Source of the DNA: Actinomadura sp. J1-007
Lineage (GTDB): Bacteria > Actinomycetota > Actinomycetes > Streptosporangiales > Streptosporangiaceae
DNA length: 64,000 bases
Direction of reading: 5' to 3'
NCBI RefSeq assembly: GCF_009793335.1
Contig: NZ_WING01000001.1
Coordinates: 6,944,001-7,008,000, forward strand
Below, in pieces: positions 8,574-17,291 of the stretch. The translations under genes and the position numbers were made by a program. The notes below the pieces were generated by a model, which saw nothing but the letters and a program-made list of their open reading frames with translations, made no database searches and was not told the origin of the DNA. Every line of letters starts with the position of its first letter. Position 1 is the stretch's first letter.

Positions 8574-9569
8574 TCATCCCTCCCCGGAGCGGGCGAGGGC
8601 GAGCGCGGGCAGGCCCGGGTGCGCGGCCGGATGCGCGTCCCACCACGCGGCGTACACGTCGTTGGACCGGACGAGCCCGAGGTAGATCCGGGTGAGGGAG
8701 TCGCGCAGCCGCAGCGCCACCGGGCGCGCCTCCGGCCGCCACATCAGGACGACCCGCTGCGCCAGCGGATCGCCGGTGAGCCTGCGGAACACGACCCCCT
8801 CGCGGGGCAGCGCCGTCGGCTGGTAGATGCCGACCGCCCTGCCGGTCCGCACGATCGAGGAGGAGATCTGCCAGTCGCCCGACCAGAAGCGCACCCGCGG
8901 CTGGAACCCCGCGCCGCGGCACACCTCGCGGAAGTACGCGGGGAACGGCCCGTCGTCGGCAGGGTCGTCGACCCAGTCGCGGTCGGCCAGGTCGGCGAGG
9001 TCCACGGTGCTCCTGGCGGCGAGCGGGTCGCGGGACGACATCCCGACGAACAGCGGCTCGCGGTCGATCAGGACGCACCGTTCGACGCCGGCGGGCTCCT
9101 CGGCGGCGTGCCCCACCGGCTCCTGGACGAAGCCCACGTCGAGCGCGCCGGACGCCAGCAGCGGCGGGATCCGCCCGGCGCCCTGGTCCACCCGCAACTG
9201 GATCTGCGTCTCGGGGGCGAGCGTGCCGAGGTGCTCGCCGAGGAGGGTCAGCGCCGGGCACGCCTGCGCGCCCAGCCTCAGCAGGGGACGGGCCGCGCCG
9301 CCGGCGCGGCTCCCGGCGAGGGTGGTGTTGAGGTCGTCGATGCACGCGAGCACCGCGCCAGCCCGCGTGGCGACCTCGGCGCCGATGGGCGTGAGCGCCA
9401 CGCCGGAGGGGGAGCGGACGAACAGCCGCACGCCGAGGTGCTTCTCGACCCGGCGGAGCATCGTGCTGACCGCGGGCTGGGTGAGGTCGAGCCGCGCCGC
9501 CGCCTTGCCGATGCTGCCGGTCTCCGAGACGGCCACGATCATCCGGAGGTGCTGGGGACCCAGATCCAT
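8574..9569 (-). CDS. LysR-family transcriptional regulator
   Basis: 331 residues, ATG with GGGAG five bases upstream. The N-terminal winged helix-turn-helix is typical (LRMIVAVSETGSIGKAAARL, then TQPAVSTMLRRVEKHLG and LFVRSPSGVALTPIG), followed by a periplasmic-binding-protein-like effector domain from about residue 95. It is probably an autoregulated activator or repressor. No divergent target gene adjoins its start: the next gene upstream is a surface protein on the same strand that ends 216 bp away. The target is therefore unknown. Confidence 0.88.
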   Translation of the reverse strand: MDLGPQHLRMIVAVSETGSIGKAAARLDLTQPAVSTMLRRVEKHLGVRLFVRSPSGVALTPIGAEVATRAGAVLACIDDLNTTLAGSRAGGAARPLLRLGAQACPALTLLGEHLGTLAPETQIQLRVDQGAGRIPPLLASGALDVGFVQEPVGHAAEEPAGVERCVLIDREPLFVGMSSRDPLAARSTVDLADLADRDWVDDPADDGPFPAYFREVCRGAGFQPRVRFWSGDWQISSSIVRTGRAVGIYQPTALPREGVVFRRLTGDPLAQRVVLMWRPEARPVALRLRDSLTRIYLGLVRSNDVYAAWWDAHPAAHPGLPALALARSGEG

Positions 9570-9683
9570 ACGGACTCCCGATCAGGTTCCTGATCCCCCG
9601 AGACGCCCATATGTTAACTCTCTTTCCAGATACCGACGAGTCCCCAGGTCCGGCGGGGTGCGCGCCCCCGATCCGGAGACGAA

Positions 9684-9717
9684 CGCTCCCGGCCGGAGCG
9701 TTCTCCGGCCGGGAGCG
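9684..9717. terminator. Strong hairpin terminator
   Basis: A 15-bp perfect stem (9684-9698 with 9703-9717, arm CGCTCCCGGCCGGAG) closes a CGTT tetraloop. It lies about 70 bp past the stop of the minus-strand surface-protein gene and upstream of the LysR gene, so it most likely ends the surface-protein transcript. Confidence 0.7.
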
Positions 9718-9785
9718 GACATCGGCTTCGCGGGCTTCGCGCGCGGACGCCGGGTGTGCTCGGCGCGTGCGGTCGGCGCGTGCGG

Positions 9786-10859
9786 TCAGCGGGTGCGCCG
9801 GCGCAGCCTGCGGGTCAGCAGGAGCGCGACCGCGCCGACGGCGATGGCCGCGACCGCCATCGCGGCGGGCCACATGACGGTGCCGCCCGTGTGCGGCAGG
9901 ACCCCGTTCCGCTCGCAGCCGTCGGACGCCTTGCCGCTCTTGCCTCCGGGCTGATGCTCGCAGCCGCCGCACTTGCCGTCGCTCGACGCGTCGTTCGACC
10001 CGCCGGAACCGCCGCCCGACCCGTTCGGCGGGCAGACGCAGTTCGACGCGCCGCCACCGCCGCCGGACCCGCCGGACGGGCAGCCGCACGCGCCTGAACC
10101 GCCGCCCGAACCGCTGGCGGAACCGCCGCCCGACGCGTTGGGCGGGCAGACGCAGTTGGACGTGCCCGGGTCCGATCCGTTCTGCGCCGGGGTCTCGTCC
10201 GGGCCGCACCGGCGCGGCGCCTGCGGGCGGGGCGCCTGCTGGGGCGGCGCGGCGGGCTGGTGTGTGGCGGGCACGTGCGAGGAGTGCGAGACGTGGTGCT
10301 TCTCCGGCGCGGCGGAGTGGTGCGGGTGCGCACCGGCCGGCGCCGGCCGTACGGGAGCCGGATGCGAACGCACCGGGTGCTTCGGACGGTCCACGACGAC
10401 GGCGGCCCGCGCGGCGGCCCGGCGGTGCGCGTAGCGCAGGACGGCCGTGTTGACCAGGTGCTTGCCCGGACGGGCCGACGCGTCCACCCGGGCCCGGACC
10501 GCGACGGTGCGGGACGAGCGGTAGGGCACGCTCCGCCACCGGCACACCACGCGGCCGGCCTGGGCGCGGCACCCCCTGCCCTTCACGGAGGTGAGCTTCA
10601 GCCCCTTCGGCATCGCGTCGCTGAGCCGTACGCCGAACGCGGGAACCATCCCGACATTGCGCACGGTGATGGTGAAGGCGGCCGTCCCTTTCGGTCTCGC
10701 CTTCGGCGTGGACGTCTTCTTGGACAGTGCCAGGCGCGGCGGCGTGGGCGGTCCGTCCGCGGGCAGGGTCGCCGCGATCGCCGGCCCGCAGGTCAGCATC
10801 GCGGCCGTGAACATGGCGGCCATCGCCGCGGCGGAAGAGTGGAGCCGAGGAGAACGCAA
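9786..10859 (-). CDS. Cysteine-rich LPHTG sortase-anchored surface protein with DUF11-like domain
   Basis: 357 residues from a TTG at 10859, which gives a signal peptide with basic N-terminus (MRSPRLH) and cleavage near AIAA; later ATGs (10823, 10814) would lose the basic end. Residues about 50-140 resemble a DUF11/CARDB-type beta-sandwich (FTITVRNVGMVPAFGVRLSD). A Pro/Ala/His-rich linker follows, then a Gly/Ser-rich region with Cys pairs in CVCPPN (twice), CGCPSG and CGGC. The C-terminus has LPHTG (about 321-325), a hydrophobic span and RRLRRRTR, the classic sortase cell-wall sorting signal. No sortase gene is nearby. The Cys modules suggest disulfide cross-linking or metal binding, which is speculation. 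Confidence 0.75.
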   Translation of the reverse strand: MRSPRLHSSAAAMAAMFTAAMLTCGPAIAATLPADGPPTPPRLALSKKTSTPKARPKGTAAFTITVRNVGMVPAFGVRLSDAMPKGLKLTSVKGRGCRAQAGRVVCRWRSVPYRSSRTVAVRARVDASARPGKHLVNTAVLRYAHRRAAARAAVVVDRPKHPVRSHPAPVRPAPAGAHPHHSAAPEKHHVSHSSHVPATHQPAAPPQQAPRPQAPRRCGPDETPAQNGSDPGTSNCVCPPNASGGGSASGSGGGSGACGCPSGGSGGGGGASNCVCPPNGSGGGSGGSNDASSDGKCGGCEHQPGGKSGKASDGCERNGVLPHTGGTVMWPAAMAVAAIAVGAVALLLTRRLRRRTR

Positions 10860-11098
10860 CGGGAACCCAATCGAGATCGTTCGTCGGAGGCCGGAGCCCT
10901 ACAGGAGTGCTACGCACGGTAATCATGCTGGTCCGGCGAGTGATCCTCAACGAGGCGCGCGGGCCGTTCGGCACACCCGGAACCGGCCCCGGCGCCCGTC
11001 GCGGACGTGGCGAACGGGGCAGACCTCCGCGTGTCCCGTGCCCGATGATGTGGATACCGGACCGCCGCCGAGGGCGCGGTGACGGACCTGGAGGCGAC

Positions 11099-14000
11099 AT
11101 GGCGGGTGAGGGCGGAGCCGGATGGGGGCCGTTGCGCGGCGAGTTCGCGGAGATGCGGTATCTCGCGGCGGAGCTTCGCAGCCTCGCCGACCGGCACGGG
11201 CGGTCCCCGGCGGCGCTGGAGGCGCTGCTGCCGTACTCGCGCTCGACGCTGGCCGAGCGGCTCAGCGGCGCGTCGCGCCCGAGCTGGGGGTTCGTGGAAC
11301 GCCTGGTGGAGATCTGCGCCGGCGCCGCGCCCGACGCCCGCGACGCGGCGCTGGCCAGGCTGCGGGCGCTGTGGGAGGCGGCCGATCCGGCCCGGGGCGG
11401 CCCGGGGACGGCGATCGTCCCCGAGCGGGGCGGCGGCGCCGAGCTCGTCGCGAGCCTCGGCGAGGCCGCCGAGGCGCGGCGGCACACGGCGGGCGTGGAC
11501 CTCGCGCTCACCACCAACACCAAGTACCTCGCGGGGCTGAGCGCCGCCCTCGTCCAGCTCAACGAGATCGTCATGCGGCTCACCGGGGAGCGCGACGCGC
11601 TGCAACGGCGGATCGCCGAGCAGGCGATGGGCCGGGCGATGCGGCAGGCGCGGCTCACCGAGCAGGAGCTGGAGGACACGCAGCGGCGCCTGGAGGAGGC
11701 GGTCGGCGCGCAGAGCGAGACCCAGGACCTGCTGGCCGAGGCGATGCGGCAGCGCGCCGAGGCGCAGCGGCTCAAGGACGCGGCGTTCGAACGGCTGGAG
11801 ACCGCGATGCGCCGCATCGCCGACCTCGACGGCATGGCCGCCGCCGCGCAGGCCGCACGTCCGGACGCCCCGGCCGCGACGGGCGAGGTCCGGCTCGTCG
11901 TGGACGAGGACCTCAGCGGCGTGGACGAGCTGCTCCGGCGGGCCGGTGAGGCGCTTCACCGGGAGGCCGACAACCTGGAGCACCTCGGCTCCGCGGCCCT
12001 GTCCGGCGAGGGCATCACCGCGGACGGGAGCGCCCGGCCGGCGCGGCGGCCCGCGCCGGTGCGGACGCCGCAGGCGTGGCGCAGCGTCCCTCCGCGCAAC
12101 CGCCGCTTCACCGGACGCGAGTCGGTGCTCGCCGAGCTGCGCGCGGGGGCGGGGGCGGCACGGTCCAGGTGATGACCGGCATCACGGGCGTGGGCAAGAC
12201 GCAGATCGCGGTCGAGTACGCCCACCGGTACCAGGGCGAGTACGACGCCGTCTGGTGGATCCCCGCCGACCAGCCCGTTCTGGTCCGGTCGTCGCTCGCG
12301 GCGCTGGCGCCCGACCTGGGCCTGCCCCCGTGAGCGCGACGGGCATCGAGGACTCGGCGCGGGATGTGCTGAACGCGCTGCGCCTCGGCGAGCCGTTCTC
12401 CCGGTGGCTGGTGGTCTTCGACAACGCCCACGACCCGCAGGACCTCGTCGGCGCGCTGCCCTCCGGCCCCGGCGACGTCCTGGTCACGAGCCAGGACCCG
12501 ACCTGGCGCAAGATCGTCGATCCGGTGGCCGTGGACGTCTTCACCCGGGCGGAGAGCGTGGACTTCCTCCGCGCGCGCGTGCCGAGGAACGTGCTCGGCC
12601 CCGCGGACGCGGACCTGCTCGCGGGGACGCTCGGCGACCTCCCGCTCGCGCTGGAGCAGATGGCCGCGCTGATGGCGGAGACGGGGATGGAGCTCGACCA
12701 GGCCCTCGGGCTGCTCGGCGAACGTCCGCACTCGGTGCTCGAGGAGGGGAAGCCGACCGAGTACCCGCTCCCACTGACCGCGGCGGTGCAGTTGTCGTTC
12801 ATGAACCTCGCCGCGAAGACGCCGGACGCGGCGGTGCTCCTCCGGAGCCTCGCCTTCTTCGGGGCCGCACCGATCCCGATCGACATGTTCGACGCGCGCG
12901 GGTGGCTCTCGGCGGAGCTCTCCGCGGCGCTCGCCGACCGCATCCAGCTCAGCGCGTCGATCAGGTGGATCGTCGGCTTCGGTCTCGCCCGGCTCGACCC
13001 CGCCGACCGCACGCTCCAGGTGCACCCGCTGACGCAGGCGATCGTCCGCGAGAACCTGGACGAGCAGGAGCGGGAGCAGCGACGGCACGACGCGCACCTG
13101 CTGCTGGTCGCGTACGCGTCATCGGACCGGGACCCGCTGGAGGGCGGGCGGCGCGCGGTGGCGCTCCTCCCGCACCTGCTCGCCTCGGGCGCCGTGGACT
13201 GCCAGGCGCCGGAGGCCCGCGCGTACGTCCTCGCGACGGCCCGCCACCTGCGCGCGCGGGGCGACTTCCGGACGGCCGCCGACCTGCTGGAGGGCTTCGT
13301 CGACGAGTGGCGCGACCGGCTCGGCCCCAACGACCCGGACCACCTGGCCGCGGGCTCCGAGTACGCCGAGGTCCTGCGCAGGCTCGGGTTGTTCGACGCC
13401 GCCCACACCCGGGCCGAGAAGACGCTGGGAGGCACCGAACTGCCAGGCTCCGACGCGTTCACCATCGGACTGCTGGGCGCCGGCTCCGCGCGCTCCCGCG
13501 ACGTCGCCGACTACACGCGCGCGGCGGAACGGGACGCCGACCGGCTGGCGCGGGCGGTCGCGGCCTTCGGGAAGGACGACCCGCTGACCCGCCAGGTGTC
13601 CCTGGAACTGGCGCTCGACGTCTGCCTCGCGGGCGACCACGCCAGGGCGGCGCGGCTGTACGGGGAGGCCGTGCGGATGGAGGCCGACCTGGACACCGCC
13701 GACGTGTTCCGGCTCATGGCCGCGCGGTTCGGCGTGGTGCGCACGGCGCGGCTCCTCGGCGACTTCGCGACCGCCTTCGACGCCGGCGAGGACGCGCGCG
13801 TCCGGGCCACCGGCCTGTTCGGCCCGGACCATCCGCTGGTGCTGGGCCTGAGCCTGGAGCTCTCCGTCGCGCTGCGCGGCCTCGGCCGGGGCCCGGAGGC
13901 GCTGAAGGCCGTCCGCGACGCCCACGCGCGCAGCCTGCGCCGCTGGGGTTCCGAGCAGCCCGAGACGCTGGCCCTCGCCGCCGCCCTCGTGAACGCGCTG

Positions 14001-14516
14001 GGCGTGAACGGCGAGACCTTCGAGGCGATGAGGCTCGCGCAGGAGGCGGTGCCCGCGCACGACATCGTCTACGGGCCGGACCACCCGTACGCGCACGCGT
14101 TCCGGAGCGACCTCGCCGTGCTGCACCGCGCGGCCGGCGAGCCCGAGGCGGCGCTCGCTCTCGCCGCGCACGCGCTGGACGGGCTGGAGCGGCGGCTCGG
14201 CGGGGCCCATCCCGCCACGTTCGCCGCGGCGATCGGGCACGACGGCGCGCTCGCCGCGCGGGGCCGCGCCGACGAGGCGTGCGAACGCGGCCGCGCCCTG
14301 CTCGACGAGCTGGCCCCGCGGTTCGGCGCGGACCATCCGCTGGCCCTGGCGTGCGCCGCGAACCTGGCCCTCGACCTCTCCGCGCTCGGCCGGCACGAGG
14401 AGGCGGAGGCCGTGCGGGACGCCGCCGCCCCCGCCTACGCCCTCCGGCTCGGCTACGCCGACGCCGTGGCCTACGCCGCCGGCCGCCGCGTCGAAACCCT
14501 CATCGACCTCCCCTGA
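11099..14516 (+). CDS. HTH - coiled coil - NB-ARC (STAND) ATPase - TPR protein, two frameshifts
   Basis: Three frames together make one protein of roughly 1,139 residues. ATG 11099 (GGAGG upstream) opens an N-terminal HTH-like domain (SRSTLAERLSGASRPSWGF), then a coiled coil (about residues 140-250) and PRNRRFTGRE, the usual entry to NB-ARC. In the next frame comes the P-loop GITGVGKTQIAVEYAHRY; in the third, SATGIEDSARD, the Walker-B-like strand WLVVFDNAHD, PLALEQ, and a long C-terminal TPR array. The first break is in the G-rich stretch 12144-12164, the second near the C-run at 12326-12332; each behaves as one missing base. STAND proteins act as ATP-switched signalling scaffolds. FxsT-type proteins are similar, but no Fxs partner genes are seen. 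Confidence 0.72.
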
Positions 14517-14536
14517 CCCGGCCGGGACCCTGGGGG

Positions 14537-15028
14537 TCAGGCGTGTTCGAAGCGGCGGACGTCCTGGCCGGGACGCCACAGGAGGATGGTCATGGCCTTG
14601 CCCTCCACCCGGGTGAGGACGGCCTCCTCGATGTCGGCCTTGAAGAAGTGCGAGTCGCGGAACGAGTCGGGGTCGAGCCCGCGCGCGTCCAGCATCGCGG
14701 CGATCTCGGCGGGGTCGGTCGCCGCGACCGCCCGGCCGGACACCTTGGCGTCGCCCGGCGCCGCGGCCGGGTCGTCGGCGCTGAGGATCAGCGGCGGCCC
14801 GTGCAGCGCGAACCGCGGGTCGCGCCGCAGGTCGGCGGCCTTCCGCGCCCCCGGCATCGACCCGAACCACAGGTCGCCGCCGATGAAGTACGCCTCGATG
14901 CCGCTGACCCGCGGCGAGCCGTCCTCGCGCAGCGTCGCCAGCGTCTTGTGCTTGTGCGCCTCGAACGCCTCCCGGACCCGTTCCGCGAACTCCGGCGCCG
15001 AATCGGCGACCTCTCGCCACGTGCTCAT
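14537..15028 (-). CDS. Pyridoxamine 5'-phosphate oxidase-like flavin-binding protein
   Basis: 163 residues from ATG 15028, preceded by GGGGGGAG; a longer reading from 15085 lacks support. The split-barrel fold is indicated by FAERVREAFEAHKHKTLATL, DGSPRVSGIEAYF, DLWFGSMPGARKAADLRRDPR and FALHGPP. Members bind FMN or F420 and reduce or oxidise small molecules; without the PNPOx C-terminal residues it is unlikely to make PLP. The gene converges on the NB-ARC gene with only 20 bp between the stop codons. Substrate unknown. Confidence 0.78.
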   Translation of the reverse strand: MSTWREVADSAPEFAERVREAFEAHKHKTLATLREDGSPRVSGIEAYFIGGDLWFGSMPGARKAADLRRDPRFALHGPPLILSADDPAAAPGDAKVSGRAVAATDPAEIAAMLDARGLDPDSFRDSHFFKADIEEAVLTRVEGKAMTILLWRPGQDVRRFEHA

Positions 15029-15103
15029 GGGCTCCCCCCGACCGTCGCTCACCGAAGTCCCCACCCTGGCATCCGGGTCCGACACTCCGAGCGCGCCGCC
15101 CGG

Positions 15104-15904
15104 CTACTCGCGCTTCCGCGCCGGGGGAGCGGCGGGCTCGTCGGGACGCGGCTGGGACGGGCGTCCGGCGATCAGGTCCTCGATCGACCGGGCGAGCTGC
15201 GCGACGGGCTGGTGCAGGCGCCTCTCGCGGGCCGCGGAGCGGCGGAGCTTGCGCGAGCCCTCGCGGTAGCGCCAGCGGGCCCAGGGCGATCCCGGACGGG
15301 CGAGGCGGACCGCGCCGACGAACGAGAACACGCTGACGAAGATGCCGATCAGCCCCGTCCACACCTTCCCCTTCAGCAGGGTGATCACCGCCATGGACAG
15401 GTTGAACAGCAGCGTGACGGCGATCGCCCACGCGCCGCGCGCGAAGTCGTCGGCCTGGTCCTCGCTGACGGCGGCCATGCCGAGCGGCCGCAGGCCGAGC
15501 AGCGCCAGCCCGCACAGGGCGACGGCCACGAACACCACCTGGACCGACAGCCGGCCCTGCTGCGTCCAGTACACGTCGTCCAGGTGCAGGACGAGGGCGA
15601 ACTCGTCCAGGACCAGTGCCGTCCCGGCGCCGAACACCGCGGCGAGGGCCGCCGCGGCGGCCGAGGTGGAGTCGCTCACCATCAGGCCGCCGACGCCGCC
15701 GACGCACATGAACACCAGCCCGAAGACCACGTGGTGGATGTGGTGGCCGCCGGGCGTGACGTTGCCCGGCCACCAGCGGGCCCGCCGCCGGATCATGCGG
15801 ACGCTGAACCGGATGAACAGGAACGCCAGGATGAACGCGACCAGGAAGAACAGCATCCGCAGCCGGCCGCCGTCGACGATCTCCCGCGAGAACCATGCGC
15901 CCAT
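15104..15904 (-). CDS. Conserved multi-pass membrane protein with GGHHIHH motif
   Basis: 266 residues if started at ATG 15904. Six or so hydrophobic segments are seen. Between TM1 and TM2 lies GNVTPGGHHIHHVVFGL, a histidine cluster that could bind metal; further acidic/His residues occur in LVLDEFALVLHLDDVYW between membrane segments. The C-terminal 70 residues are basic and proline-rich and presumably cytoplasmic. This resembles a family of actinobacterial integral membrane proteins of unknown function. The small membrane protein at 16037-16201 lies just upstream on the same strand. Start is uncertain because no clear Shine-Dalgarno precedes the ATG; a TTG at 15952 is possible. Confidence 0.68.
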   Translation of the reverse strand: MGAWFSREIVDGGRLRMLFFLVAFILAFLFIRFSVRMIRRRARWWPGNVTPGGHHIHHVVFGLVFMCVGGVGGLMVSDSTSAAAAALAAVFGAGTALVLDEFALVLHLDDVYWTQQGRLSVQVVFVAVALCGLALLGLRPLGMAAVSEDQADDFARGAWAIAVTLLFNLSMAVITLLKGKVWTGLIGIFVSVFSFVGAVRLARPGSPWARWRYREGSRKLRRSAARERRLHQPVAQLARSIEDLIAGRPSQPRPDEPAAPPARKRE

Positions 15905-16036
15905 GACCGGGGTCGTCCCCGCCTGGACGCCGCGCCGCCGGGATCCGCCCAAAACTGGCCGCCTCTTTGCCGGCGGTTGGGACGCCCTCGGCGGTCTCGG
16001 CCGGAGGAGGCCGCCGGGGGGCGTCCGGGGCGGGCC

Positions 16037-16201
16037 TCAGGAGCGGTCGCCGCGGAGGAGGAAGAGGCCCGCGGCCGAGCCGATGGCGAAGACGCCGGTG
16101 ACGACGCTGATCACGATCTGCGTCGCGCCGTCGAACGCGTAGCTCGTCGAGACGTTCACGGCGATCGCGACGGCGAGCACGAACCAGAGCACGGGCTTCA
16201 T
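16037..16201 (-). CDS. Small two-helix membrane protein (54 aa)
   Basis: ATG at 16201 with GGAAGGA eight bases upstream and a TGA at 16037-16039 give 54 residues: MKPVLWFVLAVAIAVNVSTS, a short polar stretch, IVISVVTGVFAIGSAAGLFL and RGDRS. This is two hydrophobic helices linked by a short loop. Codon choice is GC3-rich like its neighbours, which supports coding. Function unknown. It is in the same orientation as the six-helix protein downstream (133-bp gap). Confidence 0.6.
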   Translation of the reverse strand: MKPVLWFVLAVAIAVNVSTSYAFDGATQIVISVVTGVFAIGSAAGLFLLRGDRS

Positions 16202-16298
16202 CAGGGGGTCCTTCCAGGGAGAACGACTGCGCTTGACCTGTGATCGACTCTTCCACCGCGGGACCGTCCGCCGGATGAGCGCACACTCCCGAACCTGT

Positions 16299-16316
16299 GG
16301 TGTAGCCAGCTACACC
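16299..16316. promoter_or_regulatory. GGTGTAGC-CA-GCTACACC palindrome, operator candidate
   Basis: Two perfect 8-bp half sites separated by 2 bp lie in the divergent promoter region between the small membrane protein (minus, start 16201) and the FHA gene (plus, start 16464). The size and symmetry suit a dimeric HTH regulator. The factor is unknown. Confidence 0.45.
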
Positions 16317-16463
16317 GGGCGGCGGACCCGCGCCCCCGGGGGCCGGGCAGGCGGGAGCGCGGCGAGCCTCGACGGCCGCCCGCGCGTCTTCTCCGGGCTC
16401 GGGACCCCTCCCGTGCGGCGGCGGCTACCGTGGCCACGGAGGAGCTCAGAAAGGATCGGCGAC

Positions 16464-17249
16464 ATGACGATGCGGAGCCCGGTCGGCAAGGTCGACATCC
16501 TTCCGAAGGAGATGGGGAGCCTGACCACGGAACTCCCGCCCGCCGAGCCGGGCACGCTCTTCGTCATGGGGACGAACGGCGGGATGTGCGTCTCGCCCGA
16601 CGCCGGGTTCGACGTGGTGTTCGGGCGCTGCGAGCCGGACGTCCACGTCTGCGTCGGCGCGAACGACCCGCACGTCAGCCGCCGGCACGGCTACATCACC
16701 CGCGAGCGGACGCGGTGGGTGCTGCACAACGTCGGCAGGCTGGCCATCCGGTTCCCCGGCTCGCGGCTGGTGCTCGGCGGGCACCGGGCGGAGCTGCCGG
16801 TGGCGTACACGCCGCTGTTCATCGTCGCGCCGCGGCAGGAGCACCTGCTCGAAGTGCGGATCGCCGCCCGCGCGCCGGCCCCGCGGCCCCGCGACATGTA
16901 CGAGGTCGACACCCACAACCCCGACGAGTGGGAGCTGAGCCCCACCGAACGGCTCGTCCTGGTGTGCCTCGGCCAGCGCTACCTGCGGCAGGAGCCGTCG
17001 CCGCAGCCGCTCACCTGGGCGCAGGCCGCCGACGAGCTCGCACGGCTGCGGCCGGGGGAGCGGTGGAGCGCGAAACGGGCCGCCCGCGTCGTCACCGAGG
17101 TGCGCAAGCGCCTCAGCACCAAGGTGGACGGGCTCCTGGAGGAGGAGATCCCGCCGCCGCTCGGCAACACCCTCAACCACAACCTCATCACCGAACTGCT
17201 GCTGACCGCCACGCTCGTCACCACGGACCTGACCCTGCTGAACCCATGA
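16464..17249 (+). CDS. FHA-domain phosphothreonine-binding protein
   Basis: 261 residues from ATG 16464 (AAAGGA eight bases upstream). The FHA core is at about residues 45-115: FDVVFGRCEPDVHVCVGANDPHVSRRHG (the GR..., S-R-R-H phosphothreonine-binding elements) and the strands that follow. The C-terminal half, from SPTERLVLVCLGQRYL, looks like a helical, possibly winged-helix, domain (WAQAADELARLRPGERWSAKRA). This two-part form is common in actinobacteria and may link kinase signalling to transcription. It converges with the Ser/Thr kinase gene (stops 42 bp apart), an attractive writer-reader pair, though this is inferred. Confidence 0.85.
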   Translation: MTMRSPVGKVDILPKEMGSLTTELPPAEPGTLFVMGTNGGMCVSPDAGFDVVFGRCEPDVHVCVGANDPHVSRRHGYITRERTRWVLHNVGRLAIRFPGSRLVLGGHRAELPVAYTPLFIVAPRQEHLLEVRIAARAPAPRPRDMYEVDTHNPDEWELSPTERLVLVCLGQRYLRQEPSPQPLTWAQAADELARLRPGERWSAKRAARVVTEVRKRLSTKVDGLLEEEIPPPLGNTLNHNLITELLLTATLVTTDLTLLNP

Positions 17250-17291
17250 GAGTCCCGGCTCGCGCGGCGGGCGTGCGGACCGGGGATGCGG

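Noticed and set aside
8293-11835. Very long antisense reading frame across LysR and surface-protein genes
   Set aside because: It runs through known genes in another frame; typical of GC-rich DNA.
11099-14516. FxsT member of an FxSxx-COOH radical-SAM maturation system
   Set aside because: The NB-ARC/TPR form is similar, but no radical SAM (FxsB), FxsA or FxsC genes are nearby.
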